From the NCBI GenBank assembly GCA_963530295.1, contig CAUSCF010000009.1:5746-69745 (forward strand): a DNA stretch of 64,000 nt, in the 5' to 3' direction. Made by a program: the position numbers and the translations under genes. Positions within the stretch are counted from its first letter, which is position 1. Every line of letters begins with the position of its first letter. Shown here piece after piece: positions 7,775 to 14,810 of the stretch. Origin of the DNA: JABCPE02 sp963530295 (GTDB lineage Bacteria; Bacteroidota; Bacteroidia; Flavobacteriales; Weeksellaceae). The notes beneath the pieces were generated by a model. The model was not told where the DNA came from and ran no database searches. It was given only the letters and a program-made list of their open reading frames with translations.

Positions 7775-7816
7775 GTTTTCAGGTAGTCTTTAAGGAGACA
7801 AAGGCTATCTAAAAAC
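7775..7816. terminator. Decayed inverted pair of Eikenella-type DNA uptake sequence, likely terminator
   Basis: Arms GTTTTCAGGTAGTCTTT (7775-7791) and AAAGGCTATCTAAAAAC (7800-7816) pair over 17 bases with one mismatch and two G-T pairs. Read on the minus strand, the left arm contains AGACTACCTGAA, one base off AGGCTACCTGAA. The right arm contains AGGCTATCTAAA, two bases off. Neisseriaceae commonly use inverted uptake-sequence pairs as terminators. A GC-rich stretch (7746-7770, rich in GCGC and GCAC) precedes it and stands out in this AT-rich genome. Confidence 0.65.
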
Positions 7817-7834
7817 TATGCGTAATATTTTCTC

Positions 7835-7842
7835 TATATTTG
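7835..7842 (+). promoter_or_regulatory. Possible flavobacterial -7 box TATATTTG
   Basis: TATATTTG fits the Bacteroidota -7 consensus TAnnTTTG, 21 bases before the ATG at 7864. No TTG-like -33 box is seen at the usual distance. It could let the host express the foreign-looking gene, but may be chance in AT-rich DNA. Confidence 0.35.
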
Positions 7843-7863
7843 CTTGATAAATTAAAAATAACT

Positions 7864-8781
7864 ATGGCTTTATTAGAGAAACAATTAAAACGCATCATTA
7901 ACCAATATAAGGCTTGGACGGAAGATAATTCCGATTATAGCGAAGCAATTGCCAATCCGTATTTTATGAATAACTCTGCCCATCAGAGGTTTCAAAAGCA
8001 GTTGAGGTCCGGCAAAGACAATGCAGGCTGGACAGCGGTTATGAGTATCAGCCACCGCTATGCCTATTTTGCCTATTACGGCGGCCTGAAACTCTTGTCA
8101 GGCGAGCAAGACGGTTGGGATTATATAGACCGCGCTTACGACGGTGAATGGATGGAGTTTAAAATCGCCCATGACGGGGATATTGAAGCGGGAACCGCGT
8201 TTATGCTGGCACATTCCCATTTGCTGGGCTATCAAAACCGTGCCGATTATTTGGGTAATTTTTTCTACCGTTTCGAGCAAGACGCAAAGGCGAGGGAACA
8301 GCTTGAGCATACCGATATTCCGCGCCTTATCGCGCAATTGTGGGCAAAAAGCCAAAACCTGCCGTTGGAACATTTCGGCAGCTTTCTCGTGTTCGAAAAC
8401 GAAAACAGCGGCTATGCCGAATTAGTGCGTGGCCTATACGAGCCCGATTGTGCCGCAATCCAGCAGGCCATGCGGCAGGCGTTGGATTTCCATATCGAAC
8501 AGTCGGCCAAAGAAAGCGGCCGGATGTGTACATCAGTTGCCTATTACCTGTTTCCGGTAGAAATCTTGTATTTTTTGAAACTGCGTGAAGAAAAAGGCTT
8601 AACAACCGAATTGCCCGTCGAACATATCCTGTGGCAGGCATATGAAAAAATCAAACCGCAACACGATTATGCCGCCAAACTCCTGGATTGGGATGAAGCC
8701 CTAAAACTGGCGTTTGACAAAGCGGTGTCGCAAGGATTCTTGCAAGCAGAGGATTGGGCATTTTCGTATGAGCGGGTGTAA
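7864..8781 (+). CDS. Helical immunity-like protein of neisserial composition
   Basis: 305 residues from the ATG at 7864. An in-frame TTG at 7840 would add eight. It is all-helical in appearance, with AVMSISHRYAYFAYYGG, then GTAFMLAHSHLLGYQNRADYLG, then YAELVRGLYEPDCAAIQQAM, then VAYYLFPVEILYFLKLREEKGL. The last two segments recall Imm49-type or DUF1910/1911-type (PoNi) immunity proteins, but I cannot choose. From about 8000 to 8760 the gene is clearly GC-richer than its surroundings (roughly half G+C by eye, CGC/GGC/GCC codons), and several spurious reading frames open on both strands. This fits recent arrival from a higher-GC donor such as Neisseriaceae. Its tail is duplicated at 4774. Confidence 0.65.
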   Translation: MALLEKQLKRIINQYKAWTEDNSDYSEAIANPYFMNNSAHQRFQKQLRSGKDNAGWTAVMSISHRYAYFAYYGGLKLLSGEQDGWDYIDRAYDGEWMEFKIAHDGDIEAGTAFMLAHSHLLGYQNRADYLGNFFYRFEQDAKAREQLEHTDIPRLIAQLWAKSQNLPLEHFGSFLVFENENSGYAELVRGLYEPDCAAIQQAMRQALDFHIEQSAKESGRMCTSVAYYLFPVEILYFLKLREEKGLTTELPVEHILWQAYEKIKPQHDYAAKLLDWDEALKLAFDKAVSQGFLQAEDWAFSYERV

Positions 8782-8883
8782 ACTTGCCATATAACGATTG
8801 CTTCTCACTAAACAATACGAACAAAAACTGCTAAACCAAGAAAATGAAAATGGACGAAAACAAAAAGATAATTATCGAAAAAA

Positions 8884-9450
8884 ATGGTAATTTATGATAA
8901 TAGATTAATCTCAGAAGAGCATAATTTTAGCGAAGACACCCTTTCCGAATGGGTTTTGGAAGCCTGCGAATTTGCTTTTGATAATTTTAAAGAAAAAGAC
9001 AATTCAGAAATTTTTAACTATGCATTTGAATACAGGATTAGTACCGTAGCATTGCGGTTAATGATGGGTTTGAAAAAGATTTATCCGCAGCTGAAATTAT
9101 CGAGAAAGGTTTCCGATACGATTTTAAGCATAATAGAAAATGAAAAATATGCTGATGGTCGGCGTGGTTTTATTTTGACATTATGGGAGAATAAATTAGA
9201 TGCGCAATTTATTGAAGTTATTCAAAAGCATAGTAATTTCTGGGAAAACCCAAGGTTTGCAGGTAGAATTATTTGGGGTTTGACCAAACGTAGAATAGCG
9301 GGGTTTGCACCACAAGTTCGGGCTGCTTTAGAACGGTTTACGGATAAAAGAGGTTTGCATTTAGACATCAGGAAATCCTGTCAAAAATATTTAGCAGATG
9401 AGCCTAAATATAAACATTTCTCGGTATTTTTAGAGAAAAAGAATAAATAA
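8884..9450 (+). CDS. Unknown helical protein, candidate immunity protein
   Basis: 188 residues, no recognised domain. Alternating helices such as ALRLMMGLKKIYPQLKLS, GRRGFILTLWENKLDAQFIE and GRIIWGLTKRRIAGFAPQVRA suggest a HEAT/ARM-like repeat. Composition is mixed, with GC-richer codons around 9240-9370. The start at 8884 follows the GC-rich gene by about 100 bases. A 17-codon reading frame (8844-8897) overlaps it and is probably meaningless. Role inferred only from neighbours. Confidence 0.55.
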   Translation: MVIYDNRLISEEHNFSEDTLSEWVLEACEFAFDNFKEKDNSEIFNYAFEYRISTVALRLMMGLKKIYPQLKLSRKVSDTILSIIENEKYADGRRGFILTLWENKLDAQFIEVIQKHSNFWENPRFAGRIIWGLTKRRIAGFAPQVRAALERFTDKRGLHLDIRKSCQKYLADEPKYKHFSVFLEKKNK

Positions 9451-9469
9451 AATATGAAATGAATTTGAC

Positions 9470-9573
9470 CTATAAATTGGAAATAAAGCTATTGGAAAAA
9501 CCACAATATGTTATCGGTAATGCTAAAAATGTAATGAGTTATGTTAGAAAAAGATATTATCTCGTATAAAAAA
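9470..9573 (+). pseudogene. 5' remnant of a homologue of the gene at 5562, with shared upstream repeat
   Basis: CTATAAATTGGAAATAAA (9470-9487) also occurs at 6731-6748. From 9496 the frame TTG GAA AAA CCA encodes LEKPQYVIGNAKNVMSYVRKRY and then stops. It matches the first 20 or so codons of the 5562 gene with mostly coding-compatible changes. The rest of the gene is missing and the next gene begins inside the remnant. Confidence 0.75.
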
Positions 9574-10005
9574 TGCGAAAATGAAGATGAAAAGATGGAT
9601 TTTTTGTCTGATTATGATAATATTCCAAGTAATGAATTCATTAAATTCCTATTGAATGAATTTGATAATGAAGAAGATGAATTTCTTCAAGTAGAAATAA
9701 TTAAATTTATAGCAACGCATGGACAAAAATCTAATGAAATAAAAGAGTTTTTTCTTAATAAAATGTTGCTAAACAATGGGTTGGATGAAATGGTGTTATC
9801 TCACATAGCGCAAAACCTTATATTTTTCGAACTAAATTCAAGTGAATTTAAAAAAATCTATGAAAAAATTCTGCTTGAAGAGCAGGAAGATGATAAACAA
9901 GATGACTTTATTTCTGCTTTGTTACGACTTCTTTATATCAATCATGATAAGGGTGCAAATGTTTATTTGGAAACCTTGAAAAAGCATGAAATTGACTTTG
10001 GCTAA
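9541..10005 (+). CDS. HEAT-like acidic helical protein, candidate immunity protein
   Basis: 154 residues, very acidic (NEFDNEEDEF and EEQEDDKQDDF), made of repeated helix pairs. VEIIKFIATHGQKSNEIKEFF and EMVLSHIAQNLIFFEL fit a HEAT-type repeat. No domain is recognised with certainty. Its first codons overlap the truncated copy of another immunity gene in a different frame, so the recombination joint lies almost exactly at this start. Small acidic helical proteins are common immunity proteins to basic nuclease toxins; here that is inference. Confidence 0.55.
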   Translation: MLEKDIISYKKCENEDEKMDFLSDYDNIPSNEFIKFLLNEFDNEEDEFLQVEIIKFIATHGQKSNEIKEFFLNKMLLNNGLDEMVLSHIAQNLIFFELNSSEFKKIYEKILLEEQEDDKQDDFISALLRLLYINHDKGANVYLETLKKHEIDFG

Positions 10006-10098
10006 AATAGTAGAAATTGACAAGCTGAACAAGCAACCACAAGCGAATTCCCGCCTTTAAATTAATGTAAAAACATGTGATTAAAAACTAGAGATTTT

Positions 10099-10566
10099 AT
10101 GGATACTAAATTAATTGAGCAGATAACTGAAATGCTCGATAAGTTACCAAATTCAATATGTAATCTGAATACTTCAATCGATGAAAGCTGGATTGAAGCT
10201 GGAGAGTCAGAATTTAATCTGAAACTGCCAGAATACTATCGATGGTTTATTAAAAATTACGATTCCATAATATTATGGGGAGAACTAATCAAAACAGTAT
10301 TTCCTCCTGAGTATAGGGATGAAGCAGATCAGGATATTTTCTATACCTATAACTGGAATATTAATTATGATAAAAATAATCATGACAAACTTTTCTTCCT
10401 AGAAGCTAATGATATAGGATTTTTTTATTTTAAAATCATAGGTAATAGGGTAAGTGAAGAAGTTTATTGCTTTGATTTATCTACAGGAGAATATGATTTA
10501 TATGCAGAAAATTTTTTAGATTTTTTGAAAATAGAAATTCCTAAAAATTATTCTAACTATTTGTAG
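10099..10566 (+). CDS. SMI1/KNR4 (SUKH) family protein, probable toxin-immunity protein
   Basis: 155 residues. The pattern fits the SUKH fold: an N-terminal helix, SWIEAGESEFNLKLPEYYRWFIKNYD (helix-turn with LP.YY..F), a strand-rich centre (FFLEANDIGFFYFKII), then VYCFDLSTGEY and the C-terminal helix NFLDFLKIE. It is the second SUKH protein of the island but not similar enough to the first to be a duplicate. A short repeated spacer (10572-10612) follows. Confidence 0.75.
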   Translation: MDTKLIEQITEMLDKLPNSICNLNTSIDESWIEAGESEFNLKLPEYYRWFIKNYDSIILWGELIKTVFPPEYRDEADQDIFYTYNWNINYDKNNHDKLFFLEANDIGFFYFKIIGNRVSEEVYCFDLSTGEYDLYAENFLDFLKIEIPKNYSNYL

Positions 10567-10571
10567 TAATA

Positions 10572-10612
10572 GTAGGCATTTGCAAAAGAAAAAAAGAAAA
10601 ATGTTTTTGGTT
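10572..10612 (+). repeat. Intergenic repeat flanking the DUF4303 gene, copy 1
   Basis: GTAGGCATTTGCAAAAGAAA followed by A-rich sequence and AAAAATGTT recurs as GTGGGCATTTGTAAAAGAAA at 11206-11225 with the same downstream run. The two copies bracket the DUF4303 gene, so this gene may be a movable cassette of its own. Confidence 0.6.
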
Positions 10613-10624
10613 AAGGAAATTATT

Positions 10625-11191
10625 ATGGAAAATATAGCCAATATATTGAGTGATGCTATTTTTACCGATTTAAGTAAAATGGTTTCAAATAAGAACGAAC
10701 CTTACGCTATCTCTCTTGTATGTAATGATGAAATGAGTAACTTTTTTTTAGCATTGTCAGATTTAGAAAATTTAGATAAATTAATATCTAAAAATAGCAT
10801 AACAAATAATGATGATTATTTATATTATAAATGGTCTCCCAATGAATGGGAGAATTTAAGCTACAATCTAGAAAATAGTGAGTTAAAAGAATTTAATAAA
10901 AAATTAAGCCATTATGAAGATATAGATAAAAATGATTTTAATAAGTATAGAAAAGCCATGTTTGATATATGTATATCATCGCTTATTAATGTAAAATCAA
11001 AAATGGAAACCATTGAAATTAATAAGAATACTCCAGTGTTCATTTCTTTCACAGATATATCTAAATTAGAGGAGATACAGAATTATTCTGCATATAGAAT
11101 TAATTCCCAAACTGTATATGAAATGTTTAAAGATAGATTCATTGAATTAGATTGGGGAAAAAATCTTGGTCAATATAATCCTTTTGAATAG
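10625..11191 (+). CDS. DUF4303 family protein, probable immunity protein
   Basis: 188 residues from the ATG at 10625. An AAGGAA ribosome-binding sequence sits just upstream, and the longer frame from 10580 runs through the repeat. The N-terminal strand YAISLVCNDEMSNFFLALS and the central YYKWSPNEWENLSY are the DUF4303 hallmarks as I know them, followed by a long helix and VFISFTDISKLEE. DUF4303 proteins are frequent in immunity clusters. The gene is flanked on both sides by the same short repeat. Confidence 0.7.
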   Translation: MENIANILSDAIFTDLSKMVSNKNEPYAISLVCNDEMSNFFLALSDLENLDKLISKNSITNNDDYLYYKWSPNEWENLSYNLENSELKEFNKKLSHYEDIDKNDFNKYRKAMFDICISSLINVKSKMETIEINKNTPVFISFTDISKLEEIQNYSAYRINSQTVYEMFKDRFIELDWGKNLGQYNPFE

Positions 11192-11205
11192 CAACTGTAG
11201 CAACG

Positions 11206-11245
11206 GTGGGCATTTGTAAAAGAAAAAATATGAAAAATGTTCCAA
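11206..11245 (+). repeat. Intergenic repeat flanking the DUF4303 gene, copy 2
   Basis: GTGGGCATTTGTAAAAGAAA plus an A-rich run and AAAAATGTT. It matches copy 1 at 10572 with a few substitutions. Confidence 0.6.
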
Positions 11246-11276
11246 ACAAAATTGTAACTAAACCAAAGACAACATC

Positions 11277-11948
11277 ATGAAATATATCAGCAGAGAATTA
11301 GGAAAAGCAATTCAATTTAAAGAATTGTCAGAACATCTGACCGCCTTTTTAAATGATGAAAATACAGACTCCACTCCACTTGATACTGCCTCAACAATGA
11401 ACAAGATAGCCTGCTATCATCGGATGCCGTCTGAATTCACGGAGAATATGGACTGCTTAAAATTAGCCATGGCGTTTAGCGACAAATATGCGGAGGATGA
11501 GAAAATCCTATGGTACTGCTTGCACGCATTAGGCTGGTTTGGTTTTTTATCCACCCAAGAAAAGTGCAAACTTTTATGTTTTAATTATTTAAGTAAGTTC
11601 AGGAACCATAAGAGTAAAAAAATTCGCCGTCTTGTAGTTTGGAATTCAACACGCCTTTATCTTGAACTGTTGAAAAAAGAGCCTGATTGGTTTGATTATG
11701 CAGTCTCTCTTTTAGATCTACCTCCTGCTAATGAGTCATTTTGGGAATTTTCTATTATGCTCAATAAAGAAATTAATTCGTTCAACAACGAACAAATTTC
11801 CTTCATTATCGGAAAATATGAAAAATTTTTACAAAAAACAAAAAATGATTTTTACAAAAAAACCTACACCCAGCTTGTAAAACTATTAAAAAAACATATT
11901 TCAGGAGAAACTGTATTAAAGCCACAAGATTTATTGAAAGATGTTTAG
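11277..11948 (+). CDS. Unknown helical protein, candidate immunity protein
   Basis: 223 residues, no recognised domain. Helical repeats are suggested by ILWYCLHALGWFGFLSTQEK, RLVVWNSTRLYLELLKK and SFIIGKYEKFLQKTKNDFYKK. Last intact gene of the island before the palindrome and uptake sequence at 11958-11998. This position, and the uptake sequence just after the stop, is the usual placement in Neisseriaceae, so the whole 3' unit may be neisserial. Function inferred from context only. Confidence 0.55.
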   Translation: MKYISRELGKAIQFKELSEHLTAFLNDENTDSTPLDTASTMNKIACYHRMPSEFTENMDCLKLAMAFSDKYAEDEKILWYCLHALGWFGFLSTQEKCKLLCFNYLSKFRNHKSKKIRRLVVWNSTRLYLELLKKEPDWFDYAVSLLDLPPANESFWEFSIMLNKEINSFNNEQISFIIGKYEKFLQKTKNDFYKKTYTQLVKLLKKHISGETVLKPQDLLKDV

Positions 11949-11957
11949 TTAAAGTAG

Positions 11958-11977
11958 GTTGGGTTTATCAACCCAAC
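11958..11977. repeat. Short palindrome GTTGGGTT/AACCCAAC
   Basis: Perfect 8-base arms with a 4-base loop directly after the stop at 11948. It occupies the same place as the GTCGGATTC palindromes at 5416 and 6598, followed as they are by a CTCAA-GGCTA sequence. It resembles intergenic palindromes that I associate with Neisseria and Kingella genomes (recollection, not checked). Confidence 0.65.
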
Positions 11978-11986
11978 ATTTACTCA

Positions 11987-11998
11987 AGGCTACCTGAA
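11987..11998 (+). other. DNA uptake sequence, exact Eikenella dialect (AGGCTACCTGAA)
   Basis: The 12-mer is identical to the AG-eikDUS dialect as I remember it. It lies between an immunity gene and a barstar pseudogene. Uptake sequences are abundant in Neisseriaceae and have no known use in Bacteroidota. A decayed version (GTGCCCTGAAAC) sits at the matching place before the first barstar copy, at about 6768. Confidence 0.75.
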
Positions 11999-12016
11999 AC
12001 ATTTGGTTAATTAACA

Positions 12017-12196
12017 ATGATGAAATTTATTAACATAAATATAGATTTTTTAAATATTTATTCTAAATATTTAGCAGCTCATAGATTGTCTGTCAAGTTT
12101 AAGAATGAAGGTGAAGATATAGAGCCAAAAGTTCGTTACACTTTAAATAAAAATGAATGTATTTTGTTGAATATTAAAAATTTATCTAAAATATGA
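12017..12196 (+). pseudogene. Barstar-like gene, internally deleted second copy
   Basis: The sequence from 11992 matches 6774 onward, including the CTGAAACATTTGG lead-in and MMKFIN start. About 70-80 bases that encode the barstar core (FPDFYGKN) are missing, apparently by deletion between two short AATTTAG-like direct repeats. The remaining 59-codon frame runs through GEDIEPKVRYTLNKNECILLNIKNL and ends early at TGA. Without the core motif it cannot be a working barstar. Confidence 0.75.
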
Positions 12197-12285
12197 GCGA
12201 AAAGAATAATAAAAAATAACCTTGAATTGTGTGACCTGTTTTATAATTTCATTAGAAAATATTCTTCACAAATAGAAAAAATTAC

Positions 12286-12293
12286 TATCTTCG
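12286..12293 (+). promoter_or_regulatory. Possible -7 box TATCTTCG before the TerD-like gene
   Basis: TATCTTCG is one base from the TAnnTTTG consensus, about 135 bases upstream of the ATG at 12428. No clear -33 box. If used, the leader would contain the long hairpin at 12317-12390. Confidence 0.35.
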
Positions 12294-12316
12294 TAGTGGG
12301 ATTTTTCATAAAGAAT

Positions 12317-12392
12317 AAGCAAGGTCAAGCATGAGTTACTTCTTTTCATTTTAGGTTGATTTACTTATGCAATTACCTTGCTTTTATTTTGT
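12317..12392 (+). terminator. Long two-part hairpin in the leader of the TerD-like gene
   Basis: AAGCAAGGT (12317-12325) pairs perfectly with ACCTTGCTT (12375-12383). Inside it GCATGAGT (12329-12336) pairs with ACTTATGC (12363-12370) with one G-T pair. The loop is 26 bases. The 3' arm runs into TTATTTTG, so it looks like an intrinsic terminator. It lies between a possible promoter and the gene start and could be an attenuator, a small RNA end, or the terminator of the upstream island. Confidence 0.6.
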
Positions 12393-12427
12393 TCATATTT
12401 GGGAAATTTTAAAATAAATGTAAGAAA

Positions 12428-14746
12428 ATGGAAGTTAATAATGCTCATATTATCAGTGATTTACAAAAAATAGCACTTCGCCAGAATGCTGTCTATATTC
12501 CCAATGCAGACACCAGTTTTTCTAAACTGACAGGAGAAACGCTTCGCCTCATTGATACACTTCGCAAGCATGGATTTGTGGTTACAGAGCCATTATTACA
12601 CGCCATAAATCACACCACTTCAGCCTTTAAAGAAGGAATAAAATCACATTTTGAGGAAATTTTAGGAACAAAACTAAACTGGACTCCTTTGGTGAAAAAC
12701 TCGGAAATTCCCACAGGAGAAACCGTCTATGACCACTGGATAACGGCTTGGTTTAATGAAGAAATAGGAGAACTTCCTAATAAAGAAACCATAAGACACT
12801 ATTACGACCAAGTTTATTATGAATATGGGTATGCCGCTGTAAAGCTGGACTGTGGGCACATCATTCCTGATGGGACTTTTCCCATGAACCGCTATAACGG
12901 CTGTCCATTCTGCGGAACGCCTTTTATTTTTGATAAATTAAAGCTTGAAAATCAGGGAAGTAAGCTCAAAGTCATTGACCTTTGGACAGAAAAAGAAATG
13001 AAGGCTCTTTTGGAGAGTCTACTCGTTTCTAAAGTTCCTCTGGATGCCACGCAGACAGATTCACTCAAATTGCTTTTAAAATATTATAAACCTGAAAATG
13101 AAGTAGTTGTAGGAATTAAAGAAACACTGATTCTTGTAGTGGATGAGCTTATTTCGCAGGGAAAAGAGCAGGATGCAGGCGGGTATTTCCGTAGTCCAAC
13201 TGATATTTTACGATATTTATGGTACAAGAAAACAGGATTTTTACAAATCATCAAACCTAAAATAATCGTTAAAAACATAGAGCAAAATCACAAACATATC
13301 CAAAGACAGAATGATTTGAGTGTTTTTGCAAAAATTGTCGGTAAAGAACGATTAAAACTGAAATATTCCCGAAAAGAAGCCAAAATGGTGGCTGCTTGGC
13401 TGAACCAATTGCCTCTTTCGGTGGAAAAAATAGCTGAGCAGATGCACCCTAACCGCCAGATGTGGGTTCGTTTTATTCGAGCGCTTCGTTTGGCTGAATA
13501 TAGCAGAAAGAAAGGTTTTGATAAGCTGAAAGCCGTTCTTGATGTTTTTTATAATCAAACTTATGAAGTCTGGCAGGGAAAAGTAGATTATTTCAGCTCA
13601 AAAAGCGATGCAGAAAGGACTTTTGCGCTTTTACAGCAGAAGCCGAGTTTATTTGCGAGGTCACTGTTTTCCAATATGCTTTGGTTCGGTGCAGAAGAAA
13701 CTTTACAGGCCTTTGAGAAAGTTTCCTCGGAAGTTCCTATGAAGTTTTTACTTACCCTGAATTCTTTTGTGGAAATTTATTTTGACAGGGAAGCGCAGCG
13801 CAGTGTAAAAACGGCGATAGGGACGAGAAAAAGCATTCCTGTGAATAAATTTTTGAGTTTGTATTCGGATGATGAATTAGCTGATTTTCAATCTTGTATA
13901 AAGGATTTTACTTTAAAAGAGATAGAAAGAAGATTTTCTCAGTCCGAAGCAGGATTTAGAAAAATATACATTGACCCAAAATTGTACGAAATTCCGCTTC
14001 CCATAGGAGACAGAAGCCAAAATTTGCAGGATTTTAATCCGACTTTGATGGGAGAAACTTTTCCATTGGAAGGCGATAAAATAAGGCTTTTTATGCAGTG
14101 GGGAAAGGATCTTCCAGCCCAGCATATGGACATGGATTTGTCATGCAGTATCATTTATCAGAATGAGCGAGATGTGTGTAACTATTCTAATCTCAGTCCA
14201 TTAGGCTGTAAACACAGTGGAGACATTCGCTCTATTCCTAATAAAATCGGAACAGCAGAATATATAGATTTGGATATCAATGCTTTACAAAAAGCAGGAG
14301 GGAAGTATGTGATGTTCACTTGTAATGCATATAGTTTGGGAAGTATTATACCAAATTTAGTGGTGGGCTGGATGGATTCAAAACATAAAATGAAAGTCTC
14401 TGAACGAAGCGGAGTTGCCTATGACCCATCGTGTGTGATTCACCAGATACGCATTTCTCAACCTTTGCAAAAAGGCTTGGTTTTCGGGGTTTTGGATATA
14501 TCGGAGCAGAAAATCATCTGGCTGGAACAGCCGTTTGTAGGGCAGACTATATGGAGTCTTTGTTTCGAGGATGTAGAGACTTTACTCAAAAAACTTTCAG
14601 CAAAAATTTCCGTAGGAGAAATATTAAAAATAAAAGCAAAAGCCCAGTCTTTGGAAGTAGTAGAAACTATGGAAAATGCTGATTTTGTGTATAATATGGA
14701 GTGGGCGAGAAAGCCAGAAAATATAAATAGCCTACTTTTAAATTAG
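12428..14746 (+). CDS. Large protein with zinc-ribbon-like motif and C-terminal TerD-like domain
   Basis: 772 residues. About residues 140-165 hold CGH(x13)CPFCG, a likely zinc-binding knuckle. The middle is helical (IVGKERLKLKYSRKEAKMVAAWL). The last 230 residues read like a TerD/tellurite-type beta-sandwich: LFMQWGKDLPAQHMDMDLSC, the GCKHSGDIRSIP loop, AEYIDLDINAL, and VVGWMDSK. TerD-type domains bind Ca2+ and belong to stress and phage-defence-linked Ter systems. No other ter gene is adjacent. The domain call rests on pattern only; the exact cellular role is unknown. Confidence 0.55.
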   Translation: MEVNNAHIISDLQKIALRQNAVYIPNADTSFSKLTGETLRLIDTLRKHGFVVTEPLLHAINHTTSAFKEGIKSHFEEILGTKLNWTPLVKNSEIPTGETVYDHWITAWFNEEIGELPNKETIRHYYDQVYYEYGYAAVKLDCGHIIPDGTFPMNRYNGCPFCGTPFIFDKLKLENQGSKLKVIDLWTEKEMKALLESLLVSKVPLDATQTDSLKLLLKYYKPENEVVVGIKETLILVVDELISQGKEQDAGGYFRSPTDILRYLWYKKTGFLQIIKPKIIVKNIEQNHKHIQRQNDLSVFAKIVGKERLKLKYSRKEAKMVAAWLNQLPLSVEKIAEQMHPNRQMWVRFIRALRLAEYSRKKGFDKLKAVLDVFYNQTYEVWQGKVDYFSSKSDAERTFALLQQKPSLFARSLFSNMLWFGAEETLQAFEKVSSEVPMKFLLTLNSFVEIYFDREAQRSVKTAIGTRKSIPVNKFLSLYSDDELADFQSCIKDFTLKEIERRFSQSEAGFRKIYIDPKLYEIPLPIGDRSQNLQDFNPTLMGETFPLEGDKIRLFMQWGKDLPAQHMDMDLSCSIIYQNERDVCNYSNLSPLGCKHSGDIRSIPNKIGTAEYIDLDINALQKAGGKYVMFTCNAYSLGSIIPNLVVGWMDSKHKMKVSERSGVAYDPSCVIHQIRISQPLQKGLVFGVLDISEQKIIWLEQPFVGQTIWSLCFEDVETLLKKLSAKISVGEILKIKAKAQSLEVVETMENADFVYNMEWARKPENINSLLLN

Positions 14747-14810
14747 TTTGAATTGAACTAAAAACTCATGAAATTAAAGCTGTTTTTATAATTAAAGATA
14801 TTTTGAGCAA

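Noticed and set aside
8098..8641. Long open frames on both strands inside the GC-rich immunity-like gene
   Set aside because: They are shadows caused by higher GC content and lack conserved motifs; the 7864-8781 frame is continuous and matches immunity-like patterns.
8844..8897. 17-codon frame between two island genes
   Set aside because: Too short, no ribosome-binding sequence of note, overlaps the next gene; not conserved at the duplicated place near 4850.
4774..12196. Insertion sequence, integron or prophage as the carrier of the island
   Set aside because: No transposase, integrase or recombinase gene, and no attC-like or terminal inverted repeats around the cassettes. The tRNA-Ser gene is 4.4 kb away with no duplicated 3' end.
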